DNA of 64,000 bases from Cytophagales bacterium. Lineage in GTDB: Bacteria; Bacteroidota; Bacteroidia; Cytophagales; 172606-1. The stretch covers positions 337,754 through 401,753 of the forward strand of contig JAUJMU010000002.1 in NCBI GenBank assembly GCA_030446715.1. The letters run 5' to 3'. Position numbers and translations under genes: made by a program. The notes beneath the pieces are model-generated. The model saw only the letters and a program-made list of their open reading frames with translations. It had not been told where the DNA came from and searched no databases. Each line of letters opens with the position of its first letter. The first letter of the stretch is position 1. Positions 32,801-41,486 of the stretch are shown piece after piece.

Positions 32801-33616
32801 ATGAAAAATCAGGTTGTACTGATCACTGGCGCATCCAGTGGAATCGGCATGGCTACTGCCCGGCTGCTGCAGCAAAAAGGCCATACCGTGTACGCCACCG
32901 CCCGTCAGGTGGGAAAGATGGAAAGTCTCCGGCAAGCCGGTATTCACACGCTGGCAATGGACGTAACCAGTGAAGAATCAATGGCGGCAGCGGTTGAAAC
33001 CGTCTTCCGGGAAGCCGGCCGGATCGATGTACTGGTGAATAATGCCGGCTACGGCTCCTACGGCGCACTGGAAGATGTGCCGATGGCGGAAGCCAGGTAC
33101 CAGTTTGAAGTGAATATTTTCGGGCTTGCCCGGCTGATCCAACTGGTGCTTCCAGCCATGCGCCGGCAGCAATCGGGCAAAATCATCAATGTGTCTTCCA
33201 TCGGCGGCCGGATCGGCGAGCCGCACGGGGCCTGGTACCACGCCACCAAGTTTGCCCTGGAAGGGCTGAGCGACAGCCTGCGCATGGAACTCAAACAATT
33301 CGGCATCCCGGTAGTGGTGATTCAGCCGGGTGCCATCAAAACGGAATGGAACGGAATTGCCCGTCAGAACCTGCTGAAGGTGTCGGGGCAGACCGCCTAC
33401 CGGGATCTGGCCCAAAAGCACATCCGCATGCTGGAAAACGCCGACAACCGGGGATCGGAGCCAGTTGTGATTGCGCAGGTGATTGAAAAAGCCATTCTTG
33501 CCCGGCGGCCCCGGACCAGGTACGCGGCCGGTGCCGGGGCAAAGCCAGTTCTGTTCCTGCGGAAAGTCCTCTCCGACCGGGCATTTGACCAACTGGTACT
33601 GAGCCAGATCAAATAA
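32801..33616 (+). CDS. short-chain dehydrogenase/reductase (TetR-controlled)
   Basis: ATG 32801 gives 271 residues (MKNQVVLITGASSGIGMATA). Upstream in-frame sequence from 32720 covers the promoter and is excluded. Motifs: TGASSGIG, VNNAGYGSYGALEDV, SSIGGRIGEPHGAWYHATKF (Y-x-x-x-K), QPGAIKTEWNG, and an end typical of the 'oxidoreductase' SDR group (VIEKAILARRPRTRYAAGAG). Probably acts on the compound that the TetR senses. Confidence 0.93.
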   Translation: MKNQVVLITGASSGIGMATARLLQQKGHTVYATARQVGKMESLRQAGIHTLAMDVTSEESMAAAVETVFREAGRIDVLVNNAGYGSYGALEDVPMAEARYQFEVNIFGLARLIQLVLPAMRRQQSGKIINVSSIGGRIGEPHGAWYHATKFALEGLSDSLRMELKQFGIPVVVIQPGAIKTEWNGIARQNLLKVSGQTAYRDLAQKHIRMLENADNRGSEPVVIAQVIEKAILARRPRTRYAAGAGAKPVLFLRKVLSDRAFDQLVLSQIK

Positions 33617-33663
33617 GCGAAAAGCCAGCGAACTGACCTTCCGGGTAACCAGAATGGCCAGCC

Positions 33664-34170
33664 TCAACGCAGCGGGTCAACCACGATGTTCCGGTTTTCA
33701 ATCTCCGACAGCTTGACCAGTTTACCTTCTTCAAAGCTGCCTTTGCTCTCTACCCTGCCAGGATACTGCCTCATGGCTCCGGCGTCATTGAGGCGAAACG
33801 GCAACAGCGACAGGTAGACCACCGCATTGACGGCTTCGTGGTATTTCCTGTGGCCCGCTTCTGACAATGACTGCGGCTGCCCGTTGATGCGCCGGGTAAA
33901 GGAATCATTGGTCAATTGTTCGGCAATGTTATGTCCGGGGGAATCCTTGCAGGTGCGCCGGTAGTCAAACCGGCCATCTTTCCGTCCGATGCTCAGGTGG
34001 TACTGCCGGAAATCAAAATCAATGCGTACCTGGTCGGATTGCCGGCCCCCGTGCCGCCGGATGGCTTTGTCGACGATGGCCTGCGCCGGGGCAGCGGCTG
34101 TTTTGATCCCGGTGGCGGTCAGCGAAACGGCTGTCGCCAGGAGCATCATCCAGGCGAGATGTTTATACAT
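33664..34170 (-). CDS. DUF6503-like exported protein with internal deletion
   Basis: 168 residues with a signal-like N-terminus (HLAWMMLLATAVSLTATGIK). Residues about 30-135 match the start of the Bacteroidota DUF6503 family (IVDKAIRRHGG, VRIDFDFRQYHLSI, AVNAVVYLSLLPFRLNDAGA). Residues about 145-165 (FEEGKLVKLSEIENRNIVV) match its very C-terminus. The middle (in full-length relatives roughly 75 residues containing VTFxxEGGGxDxxDxxxYW and DYLAYS-type motifs) is absent, and the join is in frame. Function of the family is unknown, and this copy is likely non-functional. Confidence 0.7.
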   Translation of the reverse strand: MYKHLAWMMLLATAVSLTATGIKTAAAPAQAIVDKAIRRHGGRQSDQVRIDFDFRQYHLSIGRKDGRFDYRRTCKDSPGHNIAEQLTNDSFTRRINGQPQSLSEAGHRKYHEAVNAVVYLSLLPFRLNDAGAMRQYPGRVESKGSFEEGKLVKLSEIENRNIVVDPLR

Positions 34171-34447
34171 CGGTAGAAGTTTTAAGGGCAGCGCCTGGAA
34201 AAGATTCGTTGCCGTCCGGCAGCGGTTGAGCCGCGATTGTAGTACTTATTAGTTAAGAAATTGTCTTTTATCTTTTTTTGGTAAATTTACTGGTAGTTAT
34301 TCAAAAGGTCTGGATAGGGTTTGGTGAGCGGACAGACTGCCGTAATACTATTCCCCTGGCCGGTTGCTCCCAATTTTCAGCCGGGCAGTTGCATAGTCAT
34401 CCACACCTTTCAGGAACTACCAGTTTACTTAGTAATCTACATCTGCT

Positions 34448-35068
34448 ATGCACTCATTGTCTGTTGAAATGCAGGACGAATCCCTCCTGTGGCAACGTTT
34501 GAGCCAGGGCGACCAGCAGGCGCTTAGTACTATTTTTTCTGCTCACTACAGCGATTTATTTCACTATTTTGTACGGATTTTCAGGGACGAACAACTGGTA
34601 GAAAATTGCATCCAGGAGACTTTTTACGCGCTTTGGAAGTCGCGCCGGAGTTTGGGCGAAATACAATCAGTCAGGGTATACCTGAAAGTCTCTTTGCGCC
34701 GCTGTATTCTGCGGACCCTGACCAGAGAAAGAAAGCGTAAAAGCTTAACCGGCTTTCTGACTCATAAAGCCTATTCTTTTTCTCTTTCGCCGGAGGATAT
34801 CCGCATTGAAGCAGAAATGGATGAAAACCGGCAGCAGGAACTGAAAACCATTCTACACAGTCTCCCTGCCCGCCAGCAGGAGGTGCTCTACCTGTATTAC
34901 TATGAAGAATTGAGCCACCGCGAAATCGCCCAAATGCTCTCCCTGAGTTCCCAGACCGTAATGAACCACCTCCACCGGGCTTATCAGTCGTTGCGGCAGA
35001 ACCCGGCGTTGAAACAGCTGGCAGAAACGCTCCTGTTGCTTTTTTCGCCGGCGCTGCTGCTTGCCTAA
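34448..35068 (+). CDS. ECF RNA polymerase sigma factor (Bacteroidota FecI-like)
   Basis: 206 residues: sigma region 2 (about 20-95; HYSDLFHYFVRIFRDEQLVE, CIQETFYALWKSR) and region 4 (about 135-190; LHSLPARQQEVLYLYYYEEL, SHREIAQMLSLSSQTVMNHL). It begins the sigma / FecR / SusC transducer cascade and should direct transcription of the glycan-use genes downstream. An inverted repeat ACTGGTAGTT (34289) / AACTACCAGT (34415) lies in its leader, and ACTGGTAG recurs at 35173 before the fecR-like gene. Confidence 0.93.
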   Translation: MHSLSVEMQDESLLWQRLSQGDQQALSTIFSAHYSDLFHYFVRIFRDEQLVENCIQETFYALWKSRRSLGEIQSVRVYLKVSLRRCILRTLTRERKRKSLTGFLTHKAYSFSLSPEDIRIEAEMDENRQQELKTILHSLPARQQEVLYLYYYEELSHREIAQMLSLSSQTVMNHLHRAYQSLRQNPALKQLAETLLLLFSPALLLA

Positions 35069-35167
35069 CCGCGCATATCTGGAAATACCATTCCCCGCAG
35101 TGTGCGGCTCTCCGCCCGTTTTCTAAAGCAACTGCAAAATTTTCTAGCCATTACTCTATATTTTTTA

Positions 35168-35254
35168 CCAGGACTGGTAGATCCGGTCCTGGCTTGTCTC
35201 TAGGTGTATACAAGAATTTATCAGAGTTGGTATATACAATTTGACAAGCCAGGA
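35168..35254 (+). promoter_or_regulatory. leader with alternative hairpins upstream of the FecR gene
   Basis: Segment 1 CCAGGAC (35168-35174) can pair with GTCCTGG (35186-35192), while TCCTGGCTTGTC (35187-35198) can pair with GACAAGCCAGGA (35243-35254), a perfect 12-bp stem reinforced by inner TGTATA/TATACA arms (35205, 35233). The two structures share bases and exclude each other. The element ends 20 nt before ATG 35275. Confidence 0.6.
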
Positions 35255-35274
35255 TATACGTACCAGCAGTTGCC

Positions 35275-36219
35275 ATGAAAAAGAAAAAAAAGCGCCGTCT
35301 TTTTGAGGATCTGGAAAATTCCGGATCGGATGGTGGTCAGGACGCATCTTCACCGGAAGGGGTGTACATCGAAGTTACGCCCGTGCCGGATGAGAAAGTG
35401 CGGCAGGAATGGCAGAAGCTGGAAACCCGGCTCGACCGGGAATCACTTGGCGGCCGCATACGTCCACTTTTCCAGCAGTGGCAACGTCTGGCCGCTACCC
35501 TAACGGGTCTGTTGCTGGTGGCTTTGGCCGGATGGTGGCTGCACGGTGAACTTACCACGGAACGTATTGTCACTGCCTACGGCGAAACCCGTACGGTATC
35601 CCTGCCCGATGGTTCATTGGTAACGCTTAATGCGCATTCCGAGCTCCGGTACCGGCGGCAGTGGGATGAAGCGCATCCGCGGGAAGTATGGCTAGGAGGG
35701 GAAGCTTTTTTTGAAGTAGCCAGGAAAACAGTTATTCATAAACCGGCTAAGTTCGTGGTACACGCTTCGCAGTTAGACGTGGTGGTAGTGGGCACCAAAT
35801 TTAACGTCCGGGACCGGCGGGGGAAAACGCAGGTGGTGCTCAACGAGGGCAAGGTAACGCTGCAAGTGCCCACACGCGACGACCTGCCTGCCCTGGAAAT
35901 GAAACCCGGGGAACTGGCAGAATTCCGGCAAAGTGCTTCCCGCATTCAGAAACAGGCGGTAAATCAAGCACACTACGCTTCCTGGAAAGATAAGAAACTG
36001 GTGTTTTACAAAACCAAGTTAAGCACGGTAGCCCAGATCCTGGAAGATACCTATGGACTTGAAGTCATTATTACGGATCCGGAACTGGCCGCGCAAGAGT
36101 TAACCGGCGAGATTGCCACCGACAACCTGGACGTTTTGCTGCAAGCCATGACCAGAACGTTTGACATTCGCCTCAAGAAAGAAGACAATCGCCTGTTGCT
36201 GGATAAAATCGATCCCTGA
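35275..36219 (+). CDS. FecR-family anti-sigma factor
   Basis: 314 residues. Cytoplasmic N-terminus (about 1-75), a single TM (WQRLAATLTGLLLVALAGWW, about 75-93), then the periplasmic FecR domain (VTAYGETRTVSLPDGSLVTL, NAHSELRYRRQWDE, REVWLGGEAFFEVARK, FVVHASQLDVVVVGTKFNVR) and the C-terminal STN-interacting DUF4974-type domain (LVFYKTKLSTVAQILEDTYG to the end). It holds the ECF sigma factor and receives the signal from the SusC transducer encoded 21 bp downstream. Confidence 0.94.
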   Translation: MKKKKKRRLFEDLENSGSDGGQDASSPEGVYIEVTPVPDEKVRQEWQKLETRLDRESLGGRIRPLFQQWQRLAATLTGLLLVALAGWWLHGELTTERIVTAYGETRTVSLPDGSLVTLNAHSELRYRRQWDEAHPREVWLGGEAFFEVARKTVIHKPAKFVVHASQLDVVVVGTKFNVRDRRGKTQVVLNEGKVTLQVPTRDDLPALEMKPGELAEFRQSASRIQKQAVNQAHYASWKDKKLVFYKTKLSTVAQILEDTYGLEVIITDPELAAQELTGEIATDNLDVLLQAMTRTFDIRLKKEDNRLLLDKIDP

Positions 36220-36240
36220 GTCCACTTAACTCTCCACCCT

Positions 36241-39200
36241 ATGTCCATACTTCTATTCCTGAAAAAAACAGCCGCCTGCCTCCTGTTACTGGCGGCAACC
36301 ACCCTGCCAAAACAGAGCAATGCGCAAACGCTGGTCAGTGGACTAACCAGTCTAACCAGTCTCCCGAAATCAGTCAGCCAGTCGCAGTCCCTGGAAGCCG
36401 CGCTGGACCAACTCAAGAAACGCTTTGGCGTAGTGTTCATCTTTAACAGCCGGCTGGTAGAAGGAAAGACCACCCGTGAACCCGTTACCCAAACGCAAAG
36501 ACTCGAGGAGAGCCTTCGGCAGATGCTGACCCCGTGGGAACTCGCCTTCGAACGGCTGGATGCGAAAACGTACGTAATCCGCCCGTTACGCCGGCAGGCA
36601 AGAGTAACCGGCACGCCCACCCCGCCCGATACCACCCGGCCGTTTTCCCTGCCCGATCAGTTGCCGCCGATCCCGCTTCCACTCAACGCCGGGGCCTCTC
36701 AAGTGCAAATTTCCGGAAGGGTTACCGACAATGCCGGGGGAGGGGTGCCCGGCGTAAATGTGCTGCTGAAAGGTACTACCATTGGCACCACAACTGATCC
36801 GGAAGGAAAATATGCCCTGACCATTCCTGATGCCAACGCCAATGGTACGCTTGTTTTCTCCTACATTGGTTATATAACCGAAGAAACTGCCATCAACGGC
36901 AGAACGGTGGTGGATGTATCGTTGGTGCCGGATATAAAATCACTGAGTGAAGTAGTGGTAATCGGGTACGGTACCCAGCAGAAAAAGGAAGTAACCGGTT
37001 CGGTGGCCTCTATAGCGGCGGAAAAAATTGAAAACTTGCCCGTAACCGGGGTAGACCAGGCATTGACGGGTCAACTGGCCGGGGTACAGGTGCAGCAAAC
37101 CACCGGTGCACCCGGCGGCAATATCAACGTGCGGATCAGGGGTTCTGGTTCGATTGGGGCGGGCAACGAGCCTTTATACGTAGTAGACGGGTTTCCGGGA
37201 GTCACTAATCTGAATGCCATCAATCCCAACGATATTGAGTCTATTGAGGTGCTTAAGGATGCTTCGGCAGCGGCGATTTACGGCTCACGGGGAGCCAACG
37301 GCGTAGTCATTATCACGACCAAACGGGGCAAATCCGGACAGACGAAATTTAACGTGGATGCGTACACCGGCCTGCAGCAAGTAATCAACAAAGTGGAACT
37401 GATGAATGCTACTGAGTATGCCCGACACGCAATCCGGGCCCGCAACAACGGTTTTGCTGACCGGGGTGGCAATCCCGACCTCACGCAGGTTAAGAATTCC
37501 AACCGTCCCTTGCAACACCAGATTTTCCCCCTGTTCCTGGAAAACGATTCTTCCAACAATGTCAATCCGGATTTAGGGGTGGGAACGGACTGGCAAGACC
37601 AAATCTTCCGGGTGGCTCCCGTGCGTAACTTCCAGCTTACGGCTACCGGCGGCACCGATAAAATACAATACGCCATTACGGGCGGCTATTTCAACCAGCA
37701 AGGAATTATAATTGAGTCTGGTTTTGAGCGGTTTTCCGCCCGGATCAATCTGGATGCGGAGTTGACCAGAAAACTGAAAGTCGGCTTCAACCTGGCGCCT
37801 TCTTATACCCGGCGTAAGATTGTTAATTCGGATGACACCTGGTCCCGCCAAGGCATTATCCTGACTGCGCTAGCCATTCCCCCGTACTTGCCGGTGCAAA
37901 ATCCGGATGGCACGTACGCGGAGCCTTTCGGAGTGGGGTTCGGAATCAACAGCATGAACAACCCCGTGGCCATTGCCCGGTTATACGATATAAATTCCCA
38001 AGGATTCGTGAACACGGGCAACCTGTTCCTGGAATTTCAGCCGCTGCCCGGTTTGGCACTGCGGTCGGCGGTGGGCGTCAACATTGTCACTGCCGCTGAC
38101 AATGACTATTATCCTTCCACCCTGGGCCGGGGCAACCCGCCTCCTTCGCAGGCCCGGGGGCAGTCAAGCAGTTCCTTCGGCCTGAATTGGGTCAATTCCA
38201 ATACCATTACCTACACCCGGACTTTGGTGGAGAAACACAACCTGACAGTGCTTGCAGGAAACGAAACCCAAAAACAGGTTACGGACAACAACGAAGTGGA
38301 GGCAACCAAATTCCCTACCGACGTTGCCCCTTTCGTGAATGCGGCGGGTGAGATCACCGGGGGGGGGGCGGGCCGCTCGGAATGGTCGCTGTTGTCGTAC
38401 TTTGGCCGGATCACGTACAATTACGCCGGGAAATACCTGCTTACGACCAACATCCGCCGGGACGGCTCCTCGCGGTTCGGTACCAATAACAAGTGGGGCG
38501 TTTTTCCCTCTGCTTCCGTAGGCTGGCGGGTGACGGAAGAGTCTTTCATGCAGGATCTGCCGCTGCTAAGCGAGCTTAAGTTCAGGGCCAGTTACGGATT
38601 GGGCGGCAATAACAACATCGGTAATTATGCCTTCCGGGGTTTATTATCGGATCAGAATTACATATTAGGGGCTGGCCTGGGAGAACTGGTGACTGGCCTG
38701 GCGCCCAACAACCTGATCAATCCGGATCTGAAATGGGAGACTTCCAGACAGTTGGATATCGGGGTTGACCTGGGTATGCTGGAAGACCGGATTTACCTGG
38801 TGGCCGACTATTACGACAAAGAAACCGATGATTTACTCCTCAACGTCAACGTGCCCAGGATCACGGGGTATAGATCAGTGTTAACCAATATCGGGAAGGT
38901 AAGAAACTGGGGCTGGGAGTTTACAGTCAACACGCGGAATCTGGTGGGTGGTTTCAAGTGGAGCACCGACTTCAATATCTCCTTCAACCGGAACCGGGTA
39001 CTGGCCCTGGGTCCGGAGGGCGACCCCATCCTGCAAGGTACCTCTCAGATTCCGCAGTCGCACATTACCCAAATCGGGCAGCCGCTGGGCAATTTCTACG
39101 GGTACATCGTGGAAGGCGTTTTTAATACGCAGGAAGAAATAAATGCGCACCCGCGGTGGACTTCCGGCAACCCGACCCGGCCCGGCGACTATAAATTCCG

Positions 39201-39771
39201 CGATGTAAACGGGGACGGCATCATCAACTCCCAGGACCGTACGGTAATCGGCAACGCGTATCCGGATTTCATTTACGGCCTCACGAACACGTTTTCTTAT
39301 AAAAACTTCGATTTAAATATCCTCATTCAGGGCACGCAAGGCAGCGAGGTAATCAATGGCACCCGGCGGTTTCTAGCCACCCTCAGCAACGGCACCAATC
39401 AGTTGGCGCTGGTGAACGACAGCTGGAAGTCGCCCGAAGAGCCGGGCAACGGGATCGCCAGGCCCTTTAGCGGAATCGGCAGCAGTAACAACAATGCCAA
39501 TATGAATTCTACCTGGATGGAAGACGGCTCCTACCTGCGAATCCGAAATATTACGCTGGGCTACACCTTGCCGTCAAACGTTGTCAAACGCCTTTTTCTG
39601 CAAAACCTCCGGGTGTACGCCACCGTGCAGAATGCCTTTATGTTTACCCGCTATACGGGGTATAATCCGGAAGTAAGCTTTGGCAACCGGTCCGTACTGA
39701 ATCCGGGTGTGGATTACGGCACGTATCCGCTGGCCCGCACGACGATGATCGGGTTTACCGTAGGATTTTAA
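36241..39771 (+). CDS. SusC-like TonB-dependent transducer with STN domain
   Basis: 1176 residues, complete. Signal peptide (about 1-28), STN domain (about 48-118; LEAALDQLKKRFGVVFIFNS), carboxypeptidase-like domain (about 155-238; GRVTDNAGGGVPGVNVLLKG), plug (about 245-365; SEVVVIGYGTQQKKEVTGSV, LYVVDGFPGVTNLN, IESIEVLKDASAAAIYGSRG) and a 22-strand barrel ending MIGFTVGF. The STN domain allows signalling to FecR, so the protein both imports and senses the glycan. Operates with the SusD gene that follows. Ten consecutive G at 38359-38368 inside the barrel are prone to slippage. Confidence 0.96.
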   Translation: MSILLFLKKTAACLLLLAATTLPKQSNAQTLVSGLTSLTSLPKSVSQSQSLEAALDQLKKRFGVVFIFNSRLVEGKTTREPVTQTQRLEESLRQMLTPWELAFERLDAKTYVIRPLRRQARVTGTPTPPDTTRPFSLPDQLPPIPLPLNAGASQVQISGRVTDNAGGGVPGVNVLLKGTTIGTTTDPEGKYALTIPDANANGTLVFSYIGYITEETAINGRTVVDVSLVPDIKSLSEVVVIGYGTQQKKEVTGSVASIAAEKIENLPVTGVDQALTGQLAGVQVQQTTGAPGGNINVRIRGSGSIGAGNEPLYVVDGFPGVTNLNAINPNDIESIEVLKDASAAAIYGSRGANGVVIITTKRGKSGQTKFNVDAYTGLQQVINKVELMNATEYARHAIRARNNGFADRGGNPDLTQVKNSNRPLQHQIFPLFLENDSSNNVNPDLGVGTDWQDQIFRVAPVRNFQLTATGGTDKIQYAITGGYFNQQGIIIESGFERFSARINLDAELTRKLKVGFNLAPSYTRRKIVNSDDTWSRQGIILTALAIPPYLPVQNPDGTYAEPFGVGFGINSMNNPVAIARLYDINSQGFVNTGNLFLEFQPLPGLALRSAVGVNIVTAADNDYYPSTLGRGNPPPSQARGQSSSSFGLNWVNSNTITYTRTLVEKHNLTVLAGNETQKQVTDNNEVEATKFPTDVAPFVNAAGEITGGGAGRSEWSLLSYFGRITYNYAGKYLLTTNIRRDGSSRFGTNNKWGVFPSASVGWRVTEESFMQDLPLLSELKFRASYGLGGNNNIGNYAFRGLLSDQNYILGAGLGELVTGLAPNNLINPDLKWETSRQLDIGVDLGMLEDRIYLVADYYDKETDDLLLNVNVPRITGYRSVLTNIGKVRNWGWEFTVNTRNLVGGFKWSTDFNISFNRNRVLALGPEGDPILQGTSQIPQSHITQIGQPLGNFYGYIVEGVFNTQEEINAHPRWTSGNPTRPGDYKFRDVNGDGIINSQDRTVIGNAYPDFIYGLTNTFSYKNFDLNILIQGTQGSEVINGTRRFLATLSNGTNQLALVNDSWKSPEEPGNGIARPFSGIGSSNNNANMNSTWMEDGSYLRIRNITLGYTLPSNVVKRLFLQNLRVYATVQNAFMFTRYTGYNPEVSFGNRSVLNPGVDYGTYPLARTTMIGFTVGF
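38359..38368 (+). repeat. G10 homopolymer in the SusC coding sequence
   Basis: Codons ACC-GGG-GGG-GGG-GCG contain ten consecutive guanines encoding T-G-G-G-A. A one-base slip would stop the barrel about two fifths before the end, making this a potential phase-variation tract. Confidence 0.85.
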
Positions 39772-39819
39772 AAAACAGCCCAAGCCAGGCCGTTACTCAA
39801 CATTGAAACAATTGCAACC

Positions 39820-41301
39820 ATGAAAATCAAAGTATATACCGTCCTTATAAGCTGCCTGCTGGCTTCGGCGTGCAGCGAAGATTTTCTCGATCTGCCACCG
39901 GTCTCCAACGTATCAACGGATAACTTCTACAAGACCGAATCCGACTTCCGCAATGCCGTGAATGCGGCCTACAGCGCTTTGCAGGAAGATGACCTTTACG
40001 GTGACCGGTTGAGTCACCTGACAGAAGTTCCCTCCGACAACGTTGGCGTGGAATCGCCGGGTGGGGCAGGCGGGGTAAGTCAGAACGAAATAGACGTCTT
40101 TGTTACGTCCACAACCAATCCCAGTGTATCCGCCGTTTACTCGGCCTCCTACGAGGGGATTCAGCGGTGTAATATTGTACTGGCGCGGATTGAACCGGTT
40201 GCCTTGACGGAAACGATCAAAAACCAATTTATCGGAGAAGTTAAATTTATCCGGGCGTTGCTGTATTTTAATTTAGCCAGGCTCTACGGGGAGGTTCCCC
40301 TGGTGATAACCGAAATCAGCAATGCCCGGGAGGGATATACCTACGAAAGAGCTCCGGTAGTGCAGGTATACCGGCAGATTACGGAGGATTTACTGGACGC
40401 TGAACAAAAACTTCCGCTTTCTTACACCGGATCCAACATCGGAAGGGTGACGGGAGGAGCCGCCAAAGCCTTGTTGGGGAAAGTATACCTGACGCAAAAA
40501 GATTTTCCCGCCGCCGTGAGCAAACTGGCAGAGGTAATCAATCAGAGAATCTACGCGCTGGCACCCAGTTACGCGGATAATTTTGATCCGGCCAAATCCA
40601 ACAACGTGGGACACCGGGAGTCCATTTTCGAAATTCAGTACAAAACCGGCGGAGTGGGCGAAGGCAGTCCCTGGAACAACCGGACGCCTCCCCCCGGTGC
40701 GCCCAGGAGCATCACCGGCATCGGGAATGCCAACGGGGCGTTCATGTGGCCCACGGCTGACATTGCGAAGGCTTACCGGGAAGGTGACCTCCGGCTGACG
40801 GCTAACCTGGCTTCGGTACAAGTAGCGGGCATTTCCCAAAATTACGTAAAAAAATACCTTCATTCTGCGTACGGCACCGTGCCGTTCGATCAGTTCGACG
40901 GGGACCATAACTGGCCCGTACTGCGTTACGCGGATGTTCTGTTGATGTATGCCGAAGCGCTGAACGAAGTGCACAACGGCCCTACCCCGGAAGCGTACGC
41001 GGCCGTCAACCAGGTAAGAAGACGGGCCTTCGGAGTCGCCGTCAATACGCCTTCCGTGACGCTTGACCTGGCTCCCGGTCTGAGTAAAGCAGATTTCTTT
41101 CTGGCCGTCGAGGAAGAAAGGCGACTGGAACTGGCCTTTGAGGGGCACCGATGGCTGGACCTGATCCGAACCGACCGGGCCCTTCCGGTCATGCGGGCCA
41201 AAGGTTTCGATATGCAGCCGCACCACGTCCTGTTCCCGATTCCCCAGTCGGAGATTGACATTAATCCCGGCAGAATGACCCAAAATCCGGGTTATTTGTA
41301 G
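39820..41301 (+). CDS. SusD/RagB-like glycan-binding lipoprotein
   Basis: 493 residues with lipobox LLASAC (Cys18). Family motifs: FLDLPPVSNVSTDNFYKTES, FRNAVNAAYSALQEDD, FIGEVKFIRALLYFNLARLY, TGGAAKALLGKVYLTQKDFP, the C-terminal VLRYADVLLMYAEALNEVHN and EERRLELAFEGHRWLDLIRT, ending PIPQSEIDINP. It caps the SusC barrel encoded 48 bp upstream and binds the incoming oligosaccharide at the cell surface. Confidence 0.96.
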   Translation: MKIKVYTVLISCLLASACSEDFLDLPPVSNVSTDNFYKTESDFRNAVNAAYSALQEDDLYGDRLSHLTEVPSDNVGVESPGGAGGVSQNEIDVFVTSTTNPSVSAVYSASYEGIQRCNIVLARIEPVALTETIKNQFIGEVKFIRALLYFNLARLYGEVPLVITEISNAREGYTYERAPVVQVYRQITEDLLDAEQKLPLSYTGSNIGRVTGGAAKALLGKVYLTQKDFPAAVSKLAEVINQRIYALAPSYADNFDPAKSNNVGHRESIFEIQYKTGGVGEGSPWNNRTPPPGAPRSITGIGNANGAFMWPTADIAKAYREGDLRLTANLASVQVAGISQNYVKKYLHSAYGTVPFDQFDGDHNWPVLRYADVLLMYAEALNEVHNGPTPEAYAAVNQVRRRAFGVAVNTPSVTLDLAPGLSKADFFLAVEEERRLELAFEGHRWLDLIRTDRALPVMRAKGFDMQPHHVLFPIPQSEIDINPGRMTQNPGYL

Positions 41302-41486
41302 ACGGGGAACGTTCGGATTATTTGAAGGTACCTTATTCATCTACCTGTAGCAGGCAGACCGGATGGGGCTTGCCATCCGGCAGCAAAACCTTTTTCGAAA
41401 ATGCCTAACCCTGGCCCACTTTCTTGACTTACTCTCCTCTAATCACTTAAACAATTACCCATTTTAAACACCACAATTCTAAAATC

